Origin: Flavobacterium sp. | GTDB taxonomy: Bacteria; Bacteroidota; Bacteroidia; Flavobacteriales; Flavobacteriaceae | DNA length: 24,255 nucleotides | Reading direction: 5' to 3' | Assembly (NCBI RefSeq): GCF_021151785.1 | Contig: NZ_JAGKWP010000030.1 | Location: forward strand, 1-24,255 | Made by a program: the position numbers and the translations under genes | Shown here: positions 14,662-21,854 of the stretch, piece after piece | Numbering within the stretch: the stretch's first letter is position 1 | How the letters are laid out: each line of letters opens with the position of its first letter | Notes under the pieces: model-generated | What the model was told of the DNA's origin: nothing | Databases searched by the model: none | The model's input: the letters and a program-made list of their open reading frames with translations, nothing else

Positions 14662-15939
14662 ATGAAAACACAAGAAAGAATTCAAGCATTAATTACAGAT
14701 TGGACAACAAATTCAAGATGGAAAGGAATTGAAAGACCTTACACCGCAGAAAAAGTAATAGAATTACAAGGTTCATATGAAATAGAATATTCTATTGCAA
14801 AAAGAGGAGCCGAAATTTTATGGCATAAATTAAATAATCAAGATTGGGTTGCAGGTTTAGGTGCATTAACTGGAAATCAAGCTATTCAGGAAGTAGAAGC
14901 AGGTTTAGAAGCTATTTATTTAAGCGGATGGCAAGTAGCTGCAGATGCTAATTTAGCCGGAGAAATGTATCCGGATCAATCATTATATCCTGCTAATAGT
15001 GTACCTCAAGTAGTTAAGCGTATCAATAACGCTTTATTACGTGCGGACCAAATACAATCTGTTAATAAAGTTGAACCTAAAAAAGATTACTTAGTACCTA
15101 TTGTTGCAGATGCCGAAGCAGGATTTGGAGGAAATCTAAATGCCTTTGAATTAATGAAAGGGATGATTGAAGCTGGAGCAGCAGGTGTGCATTTTGAAGA
15201 TCAATTGTCATCAGCAAAAAAATGCGGTCATTTAGGAGGAAAAGTATTAGTTCCCACCCAAGAAGCAATTAATAAATTAATTGCAGCACGTTTAGCAGCA
15301 GATACCATGGGAGTTCCAACAATTATTGTTGCTAGAACTGACGCCGATGCAGCTAATCTTCTAACAAGTGACATTGATGATCGTGACAAAGAATTTGTAA
15401 CAGGAGAACGTTCTCCAGAAGGATTTTTTTATGTAAAGGCTGGCTTAGAACAAGGAATTTCAAGAGGATTATCATATGCTCCTTATGCAGATTTAATTTG
15501 GCTAGAAACTTCAACTCCAGATTTAGAAGAAGCTAGAAAATTTGCAGAAGCAATTCATGCTCAATATCCAGGAAAATTATTAGCTTACAATTGCTCACCA
15601 TCATTCAATTGGGCCGCAAAATTATCTGTAGAACAAATGGAAACATTTCGTGAAGATATAGCTAAAATGGGGTATAAATTCCAATTCATCACTTTGGCTG
15701 GTTTTCATGCATTAAATACTTCTATGTTTGAATTAGCTTTAGCTTATAAAAGAAAAGGAATGGCTGGATATTCTGAATTGCAGCAAAAAGAATTTGCTCT
15801 TCAAGCTGAAGGATTCCGAGCAGTTAAACATCAAAATTTTGTAGGCACTACTTACTTTGATGAAGTGCAAAACACTGTTACTGCAGGTTTAGCTTCTACT
15901 GTAGCAATGAAAGACTCTACAGAAACAGCACAGTTTTAA
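14662..15939 (+). CDS. aceA: Isocitrate lyase
   Basis: Isocitrate lyase splits isocitrate into succinate and glyoxylate, the branch point that lets cells grow on acetate or fatty acids. The 425-residue protein matches the E. coli-type enzyme in length. Motifs: WVAGLGALTGNQAIQ (62-76), SGWQVAADANLAGEMYPDQS (88-107), Mg site VADAEAGFGG (148-157), the catalytic signature KKCGHLGGK with Cys188, and ECM-type C-terminal blocks YNCSPSFNW and FQFITLAGFHALN. Start at ATG 14662 gives the family N-terminus (QERIQALITDW). It is second in the aceB-aceA unit and is followed by a good terminator. A 2-methylisocitrate lyase is ruled out by length and by the KKCGH block. Confidence 0.97.
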   Translation: MKTQERIQALITDWTTNSRWKGIERPYTAEKVIELQGSYEIEYSIAKRGAEILWHKLNNQDWVAGLGALTGNQAIQEVEAGLEAIYLSGWQVAADANLAGEMYPDQSLYPANSVPQVVKRINNALLRADQIQSVNKVEPKKDYLVPIVADAEAGFGGNLNAFELMKGMIEAGAAGVHFEDQLSSAKKCGHLGGKVLVPTQEAINKLIAARLAADTMGVPTIIVARTDADAANLLTSDIDDRDKEFVTGERSPEGFFYVKAGLEQGISRGLSYAPYADLIWLETSTPDLEEARKFAEAIHAQYPGKLLAYNCSPSFNWAAKLSVEQMETFREDIAKMGYKFQFITLAGFHALNTSMFELALAYKRKGMAGYSELQQKEFALQAEGFRAVKHQNFVGTTYFDEVQNTVTAGLASTVAMKDSTETAQF

Positions 15940-15980
15940 AAAAAAATAATCGTTGATTATAATTTAGTTTGTTTGTATTG

Positions 15981-16019
15981 AAAAGCCGCTAAGGAAATTT
16001 TCCAAAGCGGCTTTTTCTT
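15981..16019 (+). terminator. Terminator after aceA
   Basis: AAAAGCCGCT (15981-15990) pairs with AGCGGCTTTT (16006-16015), and an inner GGAAA/TTTCC extends the stem with a small internal bulge. CTTTTTCTTT follows on the plus strand. It can also slow transcription from the converging receptor gene. Confidence 0.88.
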
Positions 16020-16063
16020 TATAACTATAAAATTAAAATTCAAGATACAAGACTATTCATGCA

Positions 16064-18283
16064 TTAAAATTTATACTTCAATGTAGTCATAAATTGTCTA
16101 GGTGCAATAGGATTAATACTGTAATTTTCATGTACGGTATAATTCAATTCATTCGTAATATTAGATACTTTACATAAGATTGAAAATTGTTTCCATTCAT
16201 ATCCCAATGAAGTGTCAAAAGTAGTATAACTTCGTACTGGAATTTCTCTATCTCTAATTACTAAATTTCCTGACACTAATTGATAGTCATTATTCCACCC
16301 ACCTATTCTATCTCCTACATGACTTCCCATTGCTCCTATTGAAAAACCTTTGAAGAAACCATTTTGAACCGTATAAAAGAAACTTAAGTTAGCCGTTACA
16401 TAAGGAGTTCTAGCAACTCGATCTCCTTCAACAAAATTTCCTGGTTTTGCTTCCACATCAGTAAATCTCATATCATTGTAACTATATCCTGCATTAATAT
16501 TCAAGCCTTTTATAGGTTGAGCTATTACATCAAATTCTATACCTTTACTTGTTGTCTCACCAGATAAAACTTTGAAAGCTGAATTATTATTTAAATTTCC
16601 ATTAGCATCGTATAATGCGGTTTGTGCTAAATTACTATTTATAATTTGATAAATTGTTATATTAGTTGTCAATTTATTATTAAAAAATCCTTTTTTCAAT
16701 CCAACCTCAAATTGATCAATGATCGATGCTTCTAAAACATTTCCATAAACATCTGTGGCTGTATTTGGTGAAAATGAAGTTGAATAGCTTGCAAATATAG
16801 AGGTGTTTTGAATTGGTTGATACACTAACCCTATTTTTGGTGTAAACGCCTTATTAATTAGTGTTTCACCTTCAGACATTGTTCCTTCATAAGGATTACC
16901 CTCTCCAGTTACTTCATTGTAAGTTGTGGCTTGTGATTCTTGCCAAGACCAGCGTAATCCTGTCAATACCTTAAATTGAGAAGATAAACTAATCAAATCC
17001 TGAAAATAAACCCCAAACCTTGAAGCCTTAGTTTCTACAATTCGAGTATTTCTAGGTGCAGCATAATCATGATCATTCTCATATGTAGATGAATTGTAAA
17101 TATTTGCTGTATCATAAGCTACTGATGTACTACCAGTTCCAAAAACATAAGTATAAGCATCTGTATAAGATTGATCTAAATCTAACCCAACAGATAACTG
17201 ATGTTTAATTTGCCATGTTTGAAACTCTCCTTGTAAATTAAATTGCTGACCTAAAATTGTCTCTAAATTATTATTTTTTCCTAATGGTCTTGTAAAACTT
17301 CCATCTGCATTAATAGTTAAACGTTCAGTGCCTTCAGAAAATCTTCTAAAATCTTGAAATGAAAAATTAGAATTAAATTTCCAAGTATCGTTAAATTTAT
17401 GATTAACTTGAGCAGTAATAGTTGATTGATTAGTTAATCCATTTGACCATCTTGCACCCAAATAAGTACTTCTTGGAATAGCTAAAAAAACATTTTTACC
17501 TATAGCACCAGTACCAAAATCAGGAGTCCAATTATCATTTAAATAATCTCCTTGCAATAATACATTGGTCCGCTTTGAAACCTTAAATAAGATTGATGGA
17601 TTAATGTAAAAACGTTCACGAGTAACCACATCTCTAAAACTTTCAGAATTTTCATAAGAAGTAACCATTCTATAAGCGATGAACTTGTTAAGTGGTCCAT
17701 AAAAATCCAACACTGGTTTATAATAATTATAACTCCCAATTTGAGTAGAAAAGCTCCCTCCAAATTTAAACTGAGGGGCTTTAGTTACTAAATTTAAGAT
17801 TCCACCAGGTGCCACATTTCCGAAAAGTAATGCAGATCCGCCTTTTAAATATTCTACTTGATCTAATGATGATACTTCTGGCATAGAACCTGCATTTACT
17901 CTGAAACCATTTTTAAAAATATTATTAGCAGACATATCATACCCTCTTGAAAAAAAGGATTCTTGTGCTCCACCACGAGCAGAACTAACATAAACACCAT
18001 TAGCATTTTTCACTACATCACTCAAACGAATTGCTTGTTGTTGTTCAATGATTTTATCATCAATCACTTGTAATCCTTGAGGTAAGTCAATGGCTTTAAC
18101 ACCAGTTTTTCCTAGAGCCACTGTTTTTCCTTGAAGTGTAGTTTGTATTAAAATAGGCTCAATAACTTTAGCTTTTTTTACCGTATCATGAACTGTGAAA
18201 GTACTTTCATCAAAACGATCTGACTCATTTTGTGCAAATGCAGAAACAGAAAGAAGAGGTAAAACAATTTGTAATATTTTCAT
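16064..18283 (-). CDS. TonB-dependent siderophore receptor
   Basis: This 739-residue outer-membrane receptor imports a ferric siderophore using TonB energy. A signal peptide (MKILQIVLPLLSVSAFA, cut before QNE) is followed by a short N-terminal stretch. The plug (~55-190) has IDLPQGLQVIDDKIIEQQQ, RLSDVVKNANGVYV, FFSRGYDMSANNIFKNGFR, QVEYLKGGSALLFGNVAPGG and ILNLVTKAP, characteristic of FhuA/FoxA-type ferric siderophore receptors. A 22-strand barrel fills the rest and ends in Phe (MTTLKYKF) as outer-membrane barrels do. The carboxypeptidase-D-like N-terminal extension common in Bacteroidota receptors is absent. Upstream lie a consensus promoter and repeated TCTAAATAA boxes, suggesting iron control. 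It is monocistronic and converges on aceA. The exact siderophore cannot be read. Confidence 0.93.
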   Translation of the reverse strand: MKILQIVLPLLSVSAFAQNESDRFDESTFTVHDTVKKAKVIEPILIQTTLQGKTVALGKTGVKAIDLPQGLQVIDDKIIEQQQAIRLSDVVKNANGVYVSSARGGAQESFFSRGYDMSANNIFKNGFRVNAGSMPEVSSLDQVEYLKGGSALLFGNVAPGGILNLVTKAPQFKFGGSFSTQIGSYNYYKPVLDFYGPLNKFIAYRMVTSYENSESFRDVVTRERFYINPSILFKVSKRTNVLLQGDYLNDNWTPDFGTGAIGKNVFLAIPRSTYLGARWSNGLTNQSTITAQVNHKFNDTWKFNSNFSFQDFRRFSEGTERLTINADGSFTRPLGKNNNLETILGQQFNLQGEFQTWQIKHQLSVGLDLDQSYTDAYTYVFGTGSTSVAYDTANIYNSSTYENDHDYAAPRNTRIVETKASRFGVYFQDLISLSSQFKVLTGLRWSWQESQATTYNEVTGEGNPYEGTMSEGETLINKAFTPKIGLVYQPIQNTSIFASYSTSFSPNTATDVYGNVLEASIIDQFEVGLKKGFFNNKLTTNITIYQIINSNLAQTALYDANGNLNNNSAFKVLSGETTSKGIEFDVIAQPIKGLNINAGYSYNDMRFTDVEAKPGNFVEGDRVARTPYVTANLSFFYTVQNGFFKGFSIGAMGSHVGDRIGGWNNDYQLVSGNLVIRDREIPVRSYTTFDTSLGYEWKQFSILCKVSNITNELNYTVHENYSINPIAPRQFMTTLKYKF

Positions 18284-18284
18284 T

Positions 18285-18368
18285 TTATTTAGACTGATTT
18301 AAAATTATGATGCAAATTTATAATCCGTCTAAACAAAAAACAAATTTATTTAGATTAAATTTAAATAA
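18285..18368 (-). promoter_or_regulatory. Repeated TCTAAATAA operator boxes before the siderophore receptor
   Basis: Two 23-base boxes, at 18346-18368 and 18285-18307, share the minus-strand ending TCTAAATAA and agree at about 18 of 23 positions. The first is a near-perfect palindrome centred at 18357 and lies just upstream of the -33 box. The second is in the 5' leader, reaching almost to the start codon. A further half-site (GTCTAAA on the plus strand, 18327-18333) lies between -33 and -7. The arrangement fits an iron-responsive repressor (Fur or DtxR type); which one is inferred. Confidence 0.55.
18313..18344 (-). promoter_or_regulatory. Promoter of the siderophore receptor gene
   Basis: On the minus strand TTTG (18344-18341), a 20-base spacer and TAAATTTG (18320-18313) form a full consensus promoter. 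The start of transcription should be near 18306, inside the downstream operator-like box. Confidence 0.7.
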
Positions 18369-18377
18369 TATTTTATA

Positions 18378-18671
18378 CTATCTGAAAATCAAGTCTTTAA
18401 CTAAGTCTTTTCCTAATTCTTGATTAAACAAATCGATAATTTTCTGCTTACCTAATAGCAATTCTTGCTTTAAAACAGCCGAATTTAAAGCCACATAAAG
18501 TGTGTTACGATGAAAATCTATTTGAGTTGTATAATTAGCTATTGTTGGTCCCATTAATGAAACCCATAATTCTTTTACTTGAACTTCATTAAGACCTTTT
18601 TCGAGATTGGATGTCTTAATAAATTCTTTCATAACATCACTAATTGAATAATCATCATTAAAGCGCTTCAT
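18378..18671 (-). CDS. DUF721 (DciA-like) protein
   Basis: This 97-residue cytosolic protein matches the DUF721 pattern: an N-terminal helix with ISDVMKEFIKTSNLEKGLNE, the core VKELWVSLMGPTIANYTTQIDFHRNTLYVALNSAVLKQELLL, and a final helix. Proteobacterial and actinobacterial relatives include DciA, which loads the replicative helicase; Bacteroidota members are single-domain proteins that are little characterised, so this role is only suggested by family. Start at ATG 18671 is the only Met near the family N-terminus (KRFNDDYSISDVM). It follows the lipoprotein gene by 5 bases and was probably co-transcribed with it. Its last codon is close to the receptor's operator region. Confidence 0.85.
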   Translation of the reverse strand: MKRFNDDYSISDVMKEFIKTSNLEKGLNEVQVKELWVSLMGPTIANYTTQIDFHRNTLYVALNSAVLKQELLLGKQKIIDLFNQELGKDLVKDLIFR

Positions 18672-18676
18672 ACCTT

Positions 18677-19099
18677 CTATTTTATCTGTTTTGAAAGAGG
18701 AACAAATCTTTTATAATGATAAACGGTCTTATTTTGATGCTCTAAAACTAATTTATCCTTTGAAATGAATTCAATTTCTTCAATCCAAGTTGCATAATTT
18801 GTTTTTGCTTTAAGGTAATAAGTACGATTACTATCAATAATTTGAACGGATTCATTCAAATTACTATTTAGAAAAGTTCCGTCTAATTGAGGTTTAACCT
18901 TAGTTCTAATTCCTTTATCATTAGTTAACTCAAATTTATCAATAACATCATTAACTTGATAGACCTTTTTATTCCCATCTGGAAACACAACTTCCTCAAT
19001 TTCCCAATAACCATTAATTTTTTTTAAATCGTCGGGCTTAGGCTTTGAATGACAAGAAGCTAATAATAAAACGAATAAATAGAAACCGTATTTTTTCAT
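18677..19099 (-). CDS. Small lipoprotein, lipocalin-like
   Basis: This 140-residue protein begins MKKYGFYLFVLLLASC: the lipobox LASC puts the acylated cysteine at position 16, so it is a lipoprotein. The mature part reads as a small beta barrel with the lipocalin-like opening KKINGYWEIEEVVFPDGNKK (27-46), then alternating strands (DKFELTNDKGIRTKV, RTYYLKAKTNYATWIEEIEF, DKLVLEHQNKTVYHYKRF). Its ligand is unknown. It is 5 bases upstream of the DUF721 gene on the same strand. The pairing of a lipoprotein with a DciA-like protein recurs as genomic neighbourhood in flavobacteria, as far as I recall, but no shared function follows from that. It lies downstream of the tRNA-Pro terminator. Confidence 0.8.
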   Translation of the reverse strand: MKKYGFYLFVLLLASCHSKPKPDDLKKINGYWEIEEVVFPDGNKKVYQVNDVIDKFELTNDKGIRTKVKPQLDGTFLNSNLNESVQIIDSNRTYYLKAKTNYATWIEEIEFISKDKLVLEHQNKTVYHYKRFVPLSKQIK

Positions 19100-19150
19100 A
19101 AATGTAAGATAACTGAAAGGTAAAGATACAAACTAATGAGACATAAAATG

Positions 19151-19184
19151 AAAAAAGGAGACTCTTTAAAAGAAATCTCCTTTT
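19151..19184 (-). terminator. Terminator of the tRNA-Pro unit
   Basis: On the minus strand AAAAGGAGA (19184-19176) pairs with TCTCCTTTT (19161-19153), and the T run continues to 19151. It begins one base after the tRNA discriminator (19186; the base at 19185 is unpaired). Confidence 0.85.
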
Positions 19185-19185
19185 G

Positions 19186-19260
19186 TCGGGGTGGCAGGAT
19201 TCGAACCTGCGACCTCCTGGTCCCAAACCAGGCGCGATGACCGGGCTACGCTACACCCCG
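19186..19260 (-). tRNA. tRNA-Pro(UGG)
   Basis: The minus strand folds into a full cloverleaf: acceptor CGGGGTG/CACCCCG, anticodon stem CCTGG/CCAGG around the loop TTTGGGA (anticodon TGG at positions 34-36), T arm GCAGG-TTCGAAT-CCTGC. The C1-G72 pair and sequence are typical of bacterial tRNA-Pro. The discriminator is A at 19186 and CCA is not encoded; CAAAA follows. It has its own promoter and terminator. Confidence 0.97.
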
Positions 19261-19272
19261 TATTTGTGGGTG

Positions 19273-19303
19273 CAAATATAGAACTTAATTTAAACATACA
19301 AAA
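19273..19303 (-). promoter_or_regulatory. Promoter of tRNA-Pro
   Basis: On the minus strand TTTTG (19303-19299), an 18-base spacer and TATATTTG (19280-19273) match the consensus. Transcription should start about 5-8 bases before the tRNA 5' end. Confidence 0.75.
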
Positions 19304-19394
19304 TTTATTTTAACTTTTTTTACAGCTATATCAATTTGGCAAATCAAAACGTATTTTTTCAATTCATTACATCATTTCACTCCGATATAATTTC

Positions 19395-19402
19395 TATATT
19401 TG
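19395..19402 (+). promoter_or_regulatory. -7 promoter box for udk and possibly the following genes
   Basis: TATATTTG is an exact -7 match, 28 bases before ATG 19430. The -33 position is weak. The element covers the in-frame TTG at 19400, which rules that codon out as a start. Confidence 0.6.
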
Positions 19403-19429
19403 CTTTTTAAATTTACAACACCATATTTT

Positions 19430-20041
19430 ATGCTTATTATTGGAATTGCTGGAGGTACCGGAAGTGGAAAAACAACTGTAGTTCACCAAATTATGAATGA
19501 ACTTCCGTTAACTGAAGTAGGGATTATATCTCAAGATTCTTATTACAAAGAAACACACGACTTAAGCTATGAAGAACGTTCGAAAATCAATTTTGATCAC
19601 CCTCGCGCTATTGACTTTGATTTATTAGTTCAACATCTAAAAGACTTAAAAGAAGGAAAAGAAATTGACCAACCAGTATATTCTTTTGTTCAACACAACA
19701 GAACCGGAGATACCATTCATACTTTACCAAGAAAGGTTATGATTGTTGAAGGCATCTTAATTTTAACCAATCCAGAATTAAGAGAAATGTTTGATATAAA
19801 AATTTATGTACATGCTGATTCTGACGAAAGACTAATTCGTCGATTACGAAGAGATATTGCAGAAAGAGGTCGAGATATGGAAGAGGTTTTAAATCGATAT
19901 CAAAATACTTTAAAACCTATGCATGAGCAATTTATTGAACCTACAAAAGCATATGCAGATATCATCATTCCTAATGACAAATACAATACTGTAGCAATTG
20001 ATGTAGTTAGAGCTGTAATTAACCAAAGAATTGATAATTAA
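19430..20041 (+). CDS. udk: Uridine kinase
   Basis: Uridine/cytidine kinase phosphorylates uridine and cytidine in pyrimidine salvage. From ATG 19430 the protein has 203 residues and starts MLIIGIAGGTGSGKTTVVHQ with the Walker A GGTGSGKT at 8-15. Other family blocks are ISQDSYYKETHDLSYEERSK, INFDHPRAIDFDLL, DQPVYSFVQHNRTGDT, the Walker B-like MIVEGILIL, and the lid RLRRDIAERGRDMEEVLNRY. A longer frame from TTG 19400 is rejected since it begins in the promoter. The stop overlaps the ATG of the DivIC-like gene by one base (TAATG), showing translational coupling. Confidence 0.96.
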   Translation: MLIIGIAGGTGSGKTTVVHQIMNELPLTEVGIISQDSYYKETHDLSYEERSKINFDHPRAIDFDLLVQHLKDLKEGKEIDQPVYSFVQHNRTGDTIHTLPRKVMIVEGILILTNPELREMFDIKIYVHADSDERLIRRLRRDIAERGRDMEEVLNRYQNTLKPMHEQFIEPTKAYADIIIPNDKYNTVAIDVVRAVINQRIDN

Positions 20042-20394
20042 TGTTTAAACGTTTACAAGTACTTTTCCTAAAATTTCCTATTCTGAGATTTCTCGGAAAT
20101 AAGTACTATGTAATTTTACTCATTTTTATCATTTGGATGTTGTTTTTAGATAATTATTCTTATTTAGAACATCGTGTACTTAACAAACAAATAGACGAAT
20201 TAGAAAATAACAAAGAATATTACCAATCTGAAATAGCCAAAGACAGTCTAAAAATTCAACAGTTACAAAATGGAAATATGATTGAAAAATATGCCCGCGA
20301 AAAATATTTTATGAAAAAAGACAGCGAGGATATTTATATCATAGAATACGAAGAAGACAAAGAAAAAGATAGTATACTAGAAGCAGACAAGTAG
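20041..20394 (+). CDS. Septum formation initiator (FtsB/DivIC family)
   Basis: This 117-residue bitopic membrane protein belongs to the FtsB/DivIC group that helps build the division septum. It has a short cytoplasmic N-terminus rich in Lys/Arg, one transmembrane helix (YYVILLIFIIWMLFLDN, ~22-38), then a coiled coil (~44-75: HRVLNKQIDELENNKEYYQ) and the conserved IEKYAREKYFMKK block (~81-93), with an acidic tail of Glu/Asp/Lys. The family block ahead of the tail is the strongest evidence. It overlaps the udk stop codon by one base. The next gene, mutA, starts 93 bases later across a structured spacer. Confidence 0.9.
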   Translation: MFKRLQVLFLKFPILRFLGNKYYVILLIFIIWMLFLDNYSYLEHRVLNKQIDELENNKEYYQSEIAKDSLKIQQLQNGNMIEKYAREKYFMKKDSEDIYIIEYEEDKEKDSILEADK

Positions 20395-20423
20395 TTCTCT
20401 AAACACAAACAGTACTGCAGTTC

Positions 20424-20452
20424 GCTCTACATGGTGCCACTACCATCGGAGC
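20424..20452 (+). repeat. Inverted repeat in the spacer upstream of mutA
   Basis: In this 93-base spacer ATGGT (20431-20435) pairs with ACCAT (20442-20446) around GCCACT, and outer GCTC (20424-20427) pairs with GAGC (20449-20452). Immediately upstream are two overlapping 8-bp palindromes, CAGTACTG and ACTGCAGT. TATACTTG at 20453-20460, one base off the -7 consensus, touches its 3' end. The spacer is richer in G+C than its surroundings. It could be an operator, an RNA leader element or a remnant of lost coding sequence. Confidence 0.5.
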
Positions 20453-20487
20453 TATACTTGACTTAAACGGATAAAAACACTTCAATC

Positions 20488-21852
20488 ATGAGTGAAAAAA
20501 AATTATTTTCAGAATTTGAACCTGTTTCCTCAAAACAATGGAAACAGCAAATTCAATTTGAGCTTAAAGGCGCTGATTACAACGAAACACTTGTATGGGA
20601 ATCACCAGAAGGCATTAAAGTTAAACCGTTTTATCATAGTGATGAGTTTGATTATTCAATTGCCAACCAATTTTCAACACCACCTTTTCAAATCGTTCAA
20701 AAAATATTTGTGCACGAAGTACATCTTTCGAACAAAAAAGCCTTGGATGCCTTAAATCGAGGTGCCGAAAGTATTTATTTTACCATTGAAAATGACCAAA
20801 TTGATTGCAAAGAGTTAATAAAAGGGTTACCTTCTAAAAATGTAACGTATTATTTTAATTTACCTTTTTTATCAATAGAGTATTGTAATAAATTAAATGA
20901 ATGCATTACAGCAAATGGCTTACATTCGAAACTGCTTATAGATCCTATCGGCCATTTAGCTAAAGAAGGAAATTGGTACTTTAACTTAGAAAACGATTTT
21001 GATGCTTTAAATTTATTGTCTTCAAAAGATATTGAACCTTTTTTAAACATTAATTCGACTACTTATCAAAACGCTGGTGCAACTATTGTTCAGCAAATTG
21101 CCTACACTCTAGCACATACAAATGAATACTTTAATCGAATTTTAAGTATCAACCAACCAATTACTATTGAGGTTGCTGTCGGTACTAACTATTTCTTTGA
21201 AATCGCAAAAATTAGAGCTATTCGATTATTATTCAAAACATTAGCAAAAGAATACAATCATTCTTTCGACTGTCATATTCTTGCCTCACCTAGTAAACGA
21301 AACAAAACATTGTATGATTATAATGTAAACATGTTACGCACAACAACCGAATGCATGTCGGCAATTTTGGGTGGTGCAGATGCAATTTCTAACTTAGCTT
21401 ATGACGCTATTTACCATAAAGACAATGAGTTTGGAGATCGTATTTCTAGAAACCAATTGTTAATACTCAAACATGAAAGTTATTTCGATAAAGTAGGTAA
21501 TTCAGCTGACGGCGCTTATTTTATAGAAACACTTACGCAGCAATTAGCAGAAAAAGCTCTAGAGTTATTTAAAGATATTGAAGCAAACGATGGTTTAATT
21601 ACACAATTAATTGAAGGCACTATCCAACGAAAAATTAATGAAAGTGCTGAAAAGGAACAAGAACTTTTCGATACAGGAAAAGAAGTTTTATTAGGAACCA
21701 ACAAGTATCCAAACAAAAACGACCAAATGAAAAACGACTTGGAATTGTATCCATTTGTGAAACAAAATCCAAGAAAAACGCTAATCACTCCGATTATTGA
21801 GAAAAGATTAGCTGAAAAATTAGAACAAGAACGATTATCTCAAGAGCAATAA
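20488..21852 (+). CDS. mutA: Methylmalonyl-CoA mutase, small (beta) subunit
   Basis: This is the non-catalytic partner of the B12-dependent mutase that interconverts (R)-methylmalonyl-CoA and succinyl-CoA. The 454-residue protein shows the family N-terminus FEPVSSKQWKQQIQFELKGADYNETLVWESPEGIKVKPFY, and barrel blocks YQNAGATIVQQIAYTLAHTNEYFNRI, IEVAVGTNYFFEIAKIRAIRLL and MLRTTTECMSAILGGADAISNLAYD. The C-terminal cobalamin-binding domain found in longer small subunits (about 600 residues) is absent: the sequence ends soon after NKYPNKND. This short form is usual for flavobacteria as far as I recall. mutB begins 2 bases after the stop, so the two subunits are translated together. Confidence 0.93.
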   Translation: MSEKKLFSEFEPVSSKQWKQQIQFELKGADYNETLVWESPEGIKVKPFYHSDEFDYSIANQFSTPPFQIVQKIFVHEVHLSNKKALDALNRGAESIYFTIENDQIDCKELIKGLPSKNVTYYFNLPFLSIEYCNKLNECITANGLHSKLLIDPIGHLAKEGNWYFNLENDFDALNLLSSKDIEPFLNINSTTYQNAGATIVQQIAYTLAHTNEYFNRILSINQPITIEVAVGTNYFFEIAKIRAIRLLFKTLAKEYNHSFDCHILASPSKRNKTLYDYNVNMLRTTTECMSAILGGADAISNLAYDAIYHKDNEFGDRISRNQLLILKHESYFDKVGNSADGAYFIETLTQQLAEKALELFKDIEANDGLITQLIEGTIQRKINESAEKEQELFDTGKEVLLGTNKYPNKNDQMKNDLELYPFVKQNPRKTLITPIIEKRLAEKLEQERLSQEQ

Positions 21853-21854
21853 TC

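Noticed and set aside
17539..17763. Open frame of 74 codons within the receptor gene
   Set aside because: It is a different frame of the TonB receptor gene on the same strand, without family features or its own start signals.
19038..19226. Minus-strand open frame of 62 codons
   Set aside because: It runs through the 3' half of tRNA-Pro, its terminator and the start of the lipoprotein gene; the first residues are just the translated T arm of the tRNA.
19400..19429. TTG start for udk adding ten residues
   Set aside because: It overlaps the TATATTTG promoter element; ATG 19430 gives the normal N-terminus directly before the Walker A motif.
20411..20460. 5S rRNA fragment in antisense (CCGATGGTA resemblance)
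   Set aside because: Only a short block is similar and the flanking 5S helices cannot be matched.
20395..20487. Cobalamin riboswitch before mutA (a GCCACT loop recalls a conserved riboswitch motif)
   Set aside because: The region is too short and no B12 box or the other conserved cobalamin riboswitch elements are present.
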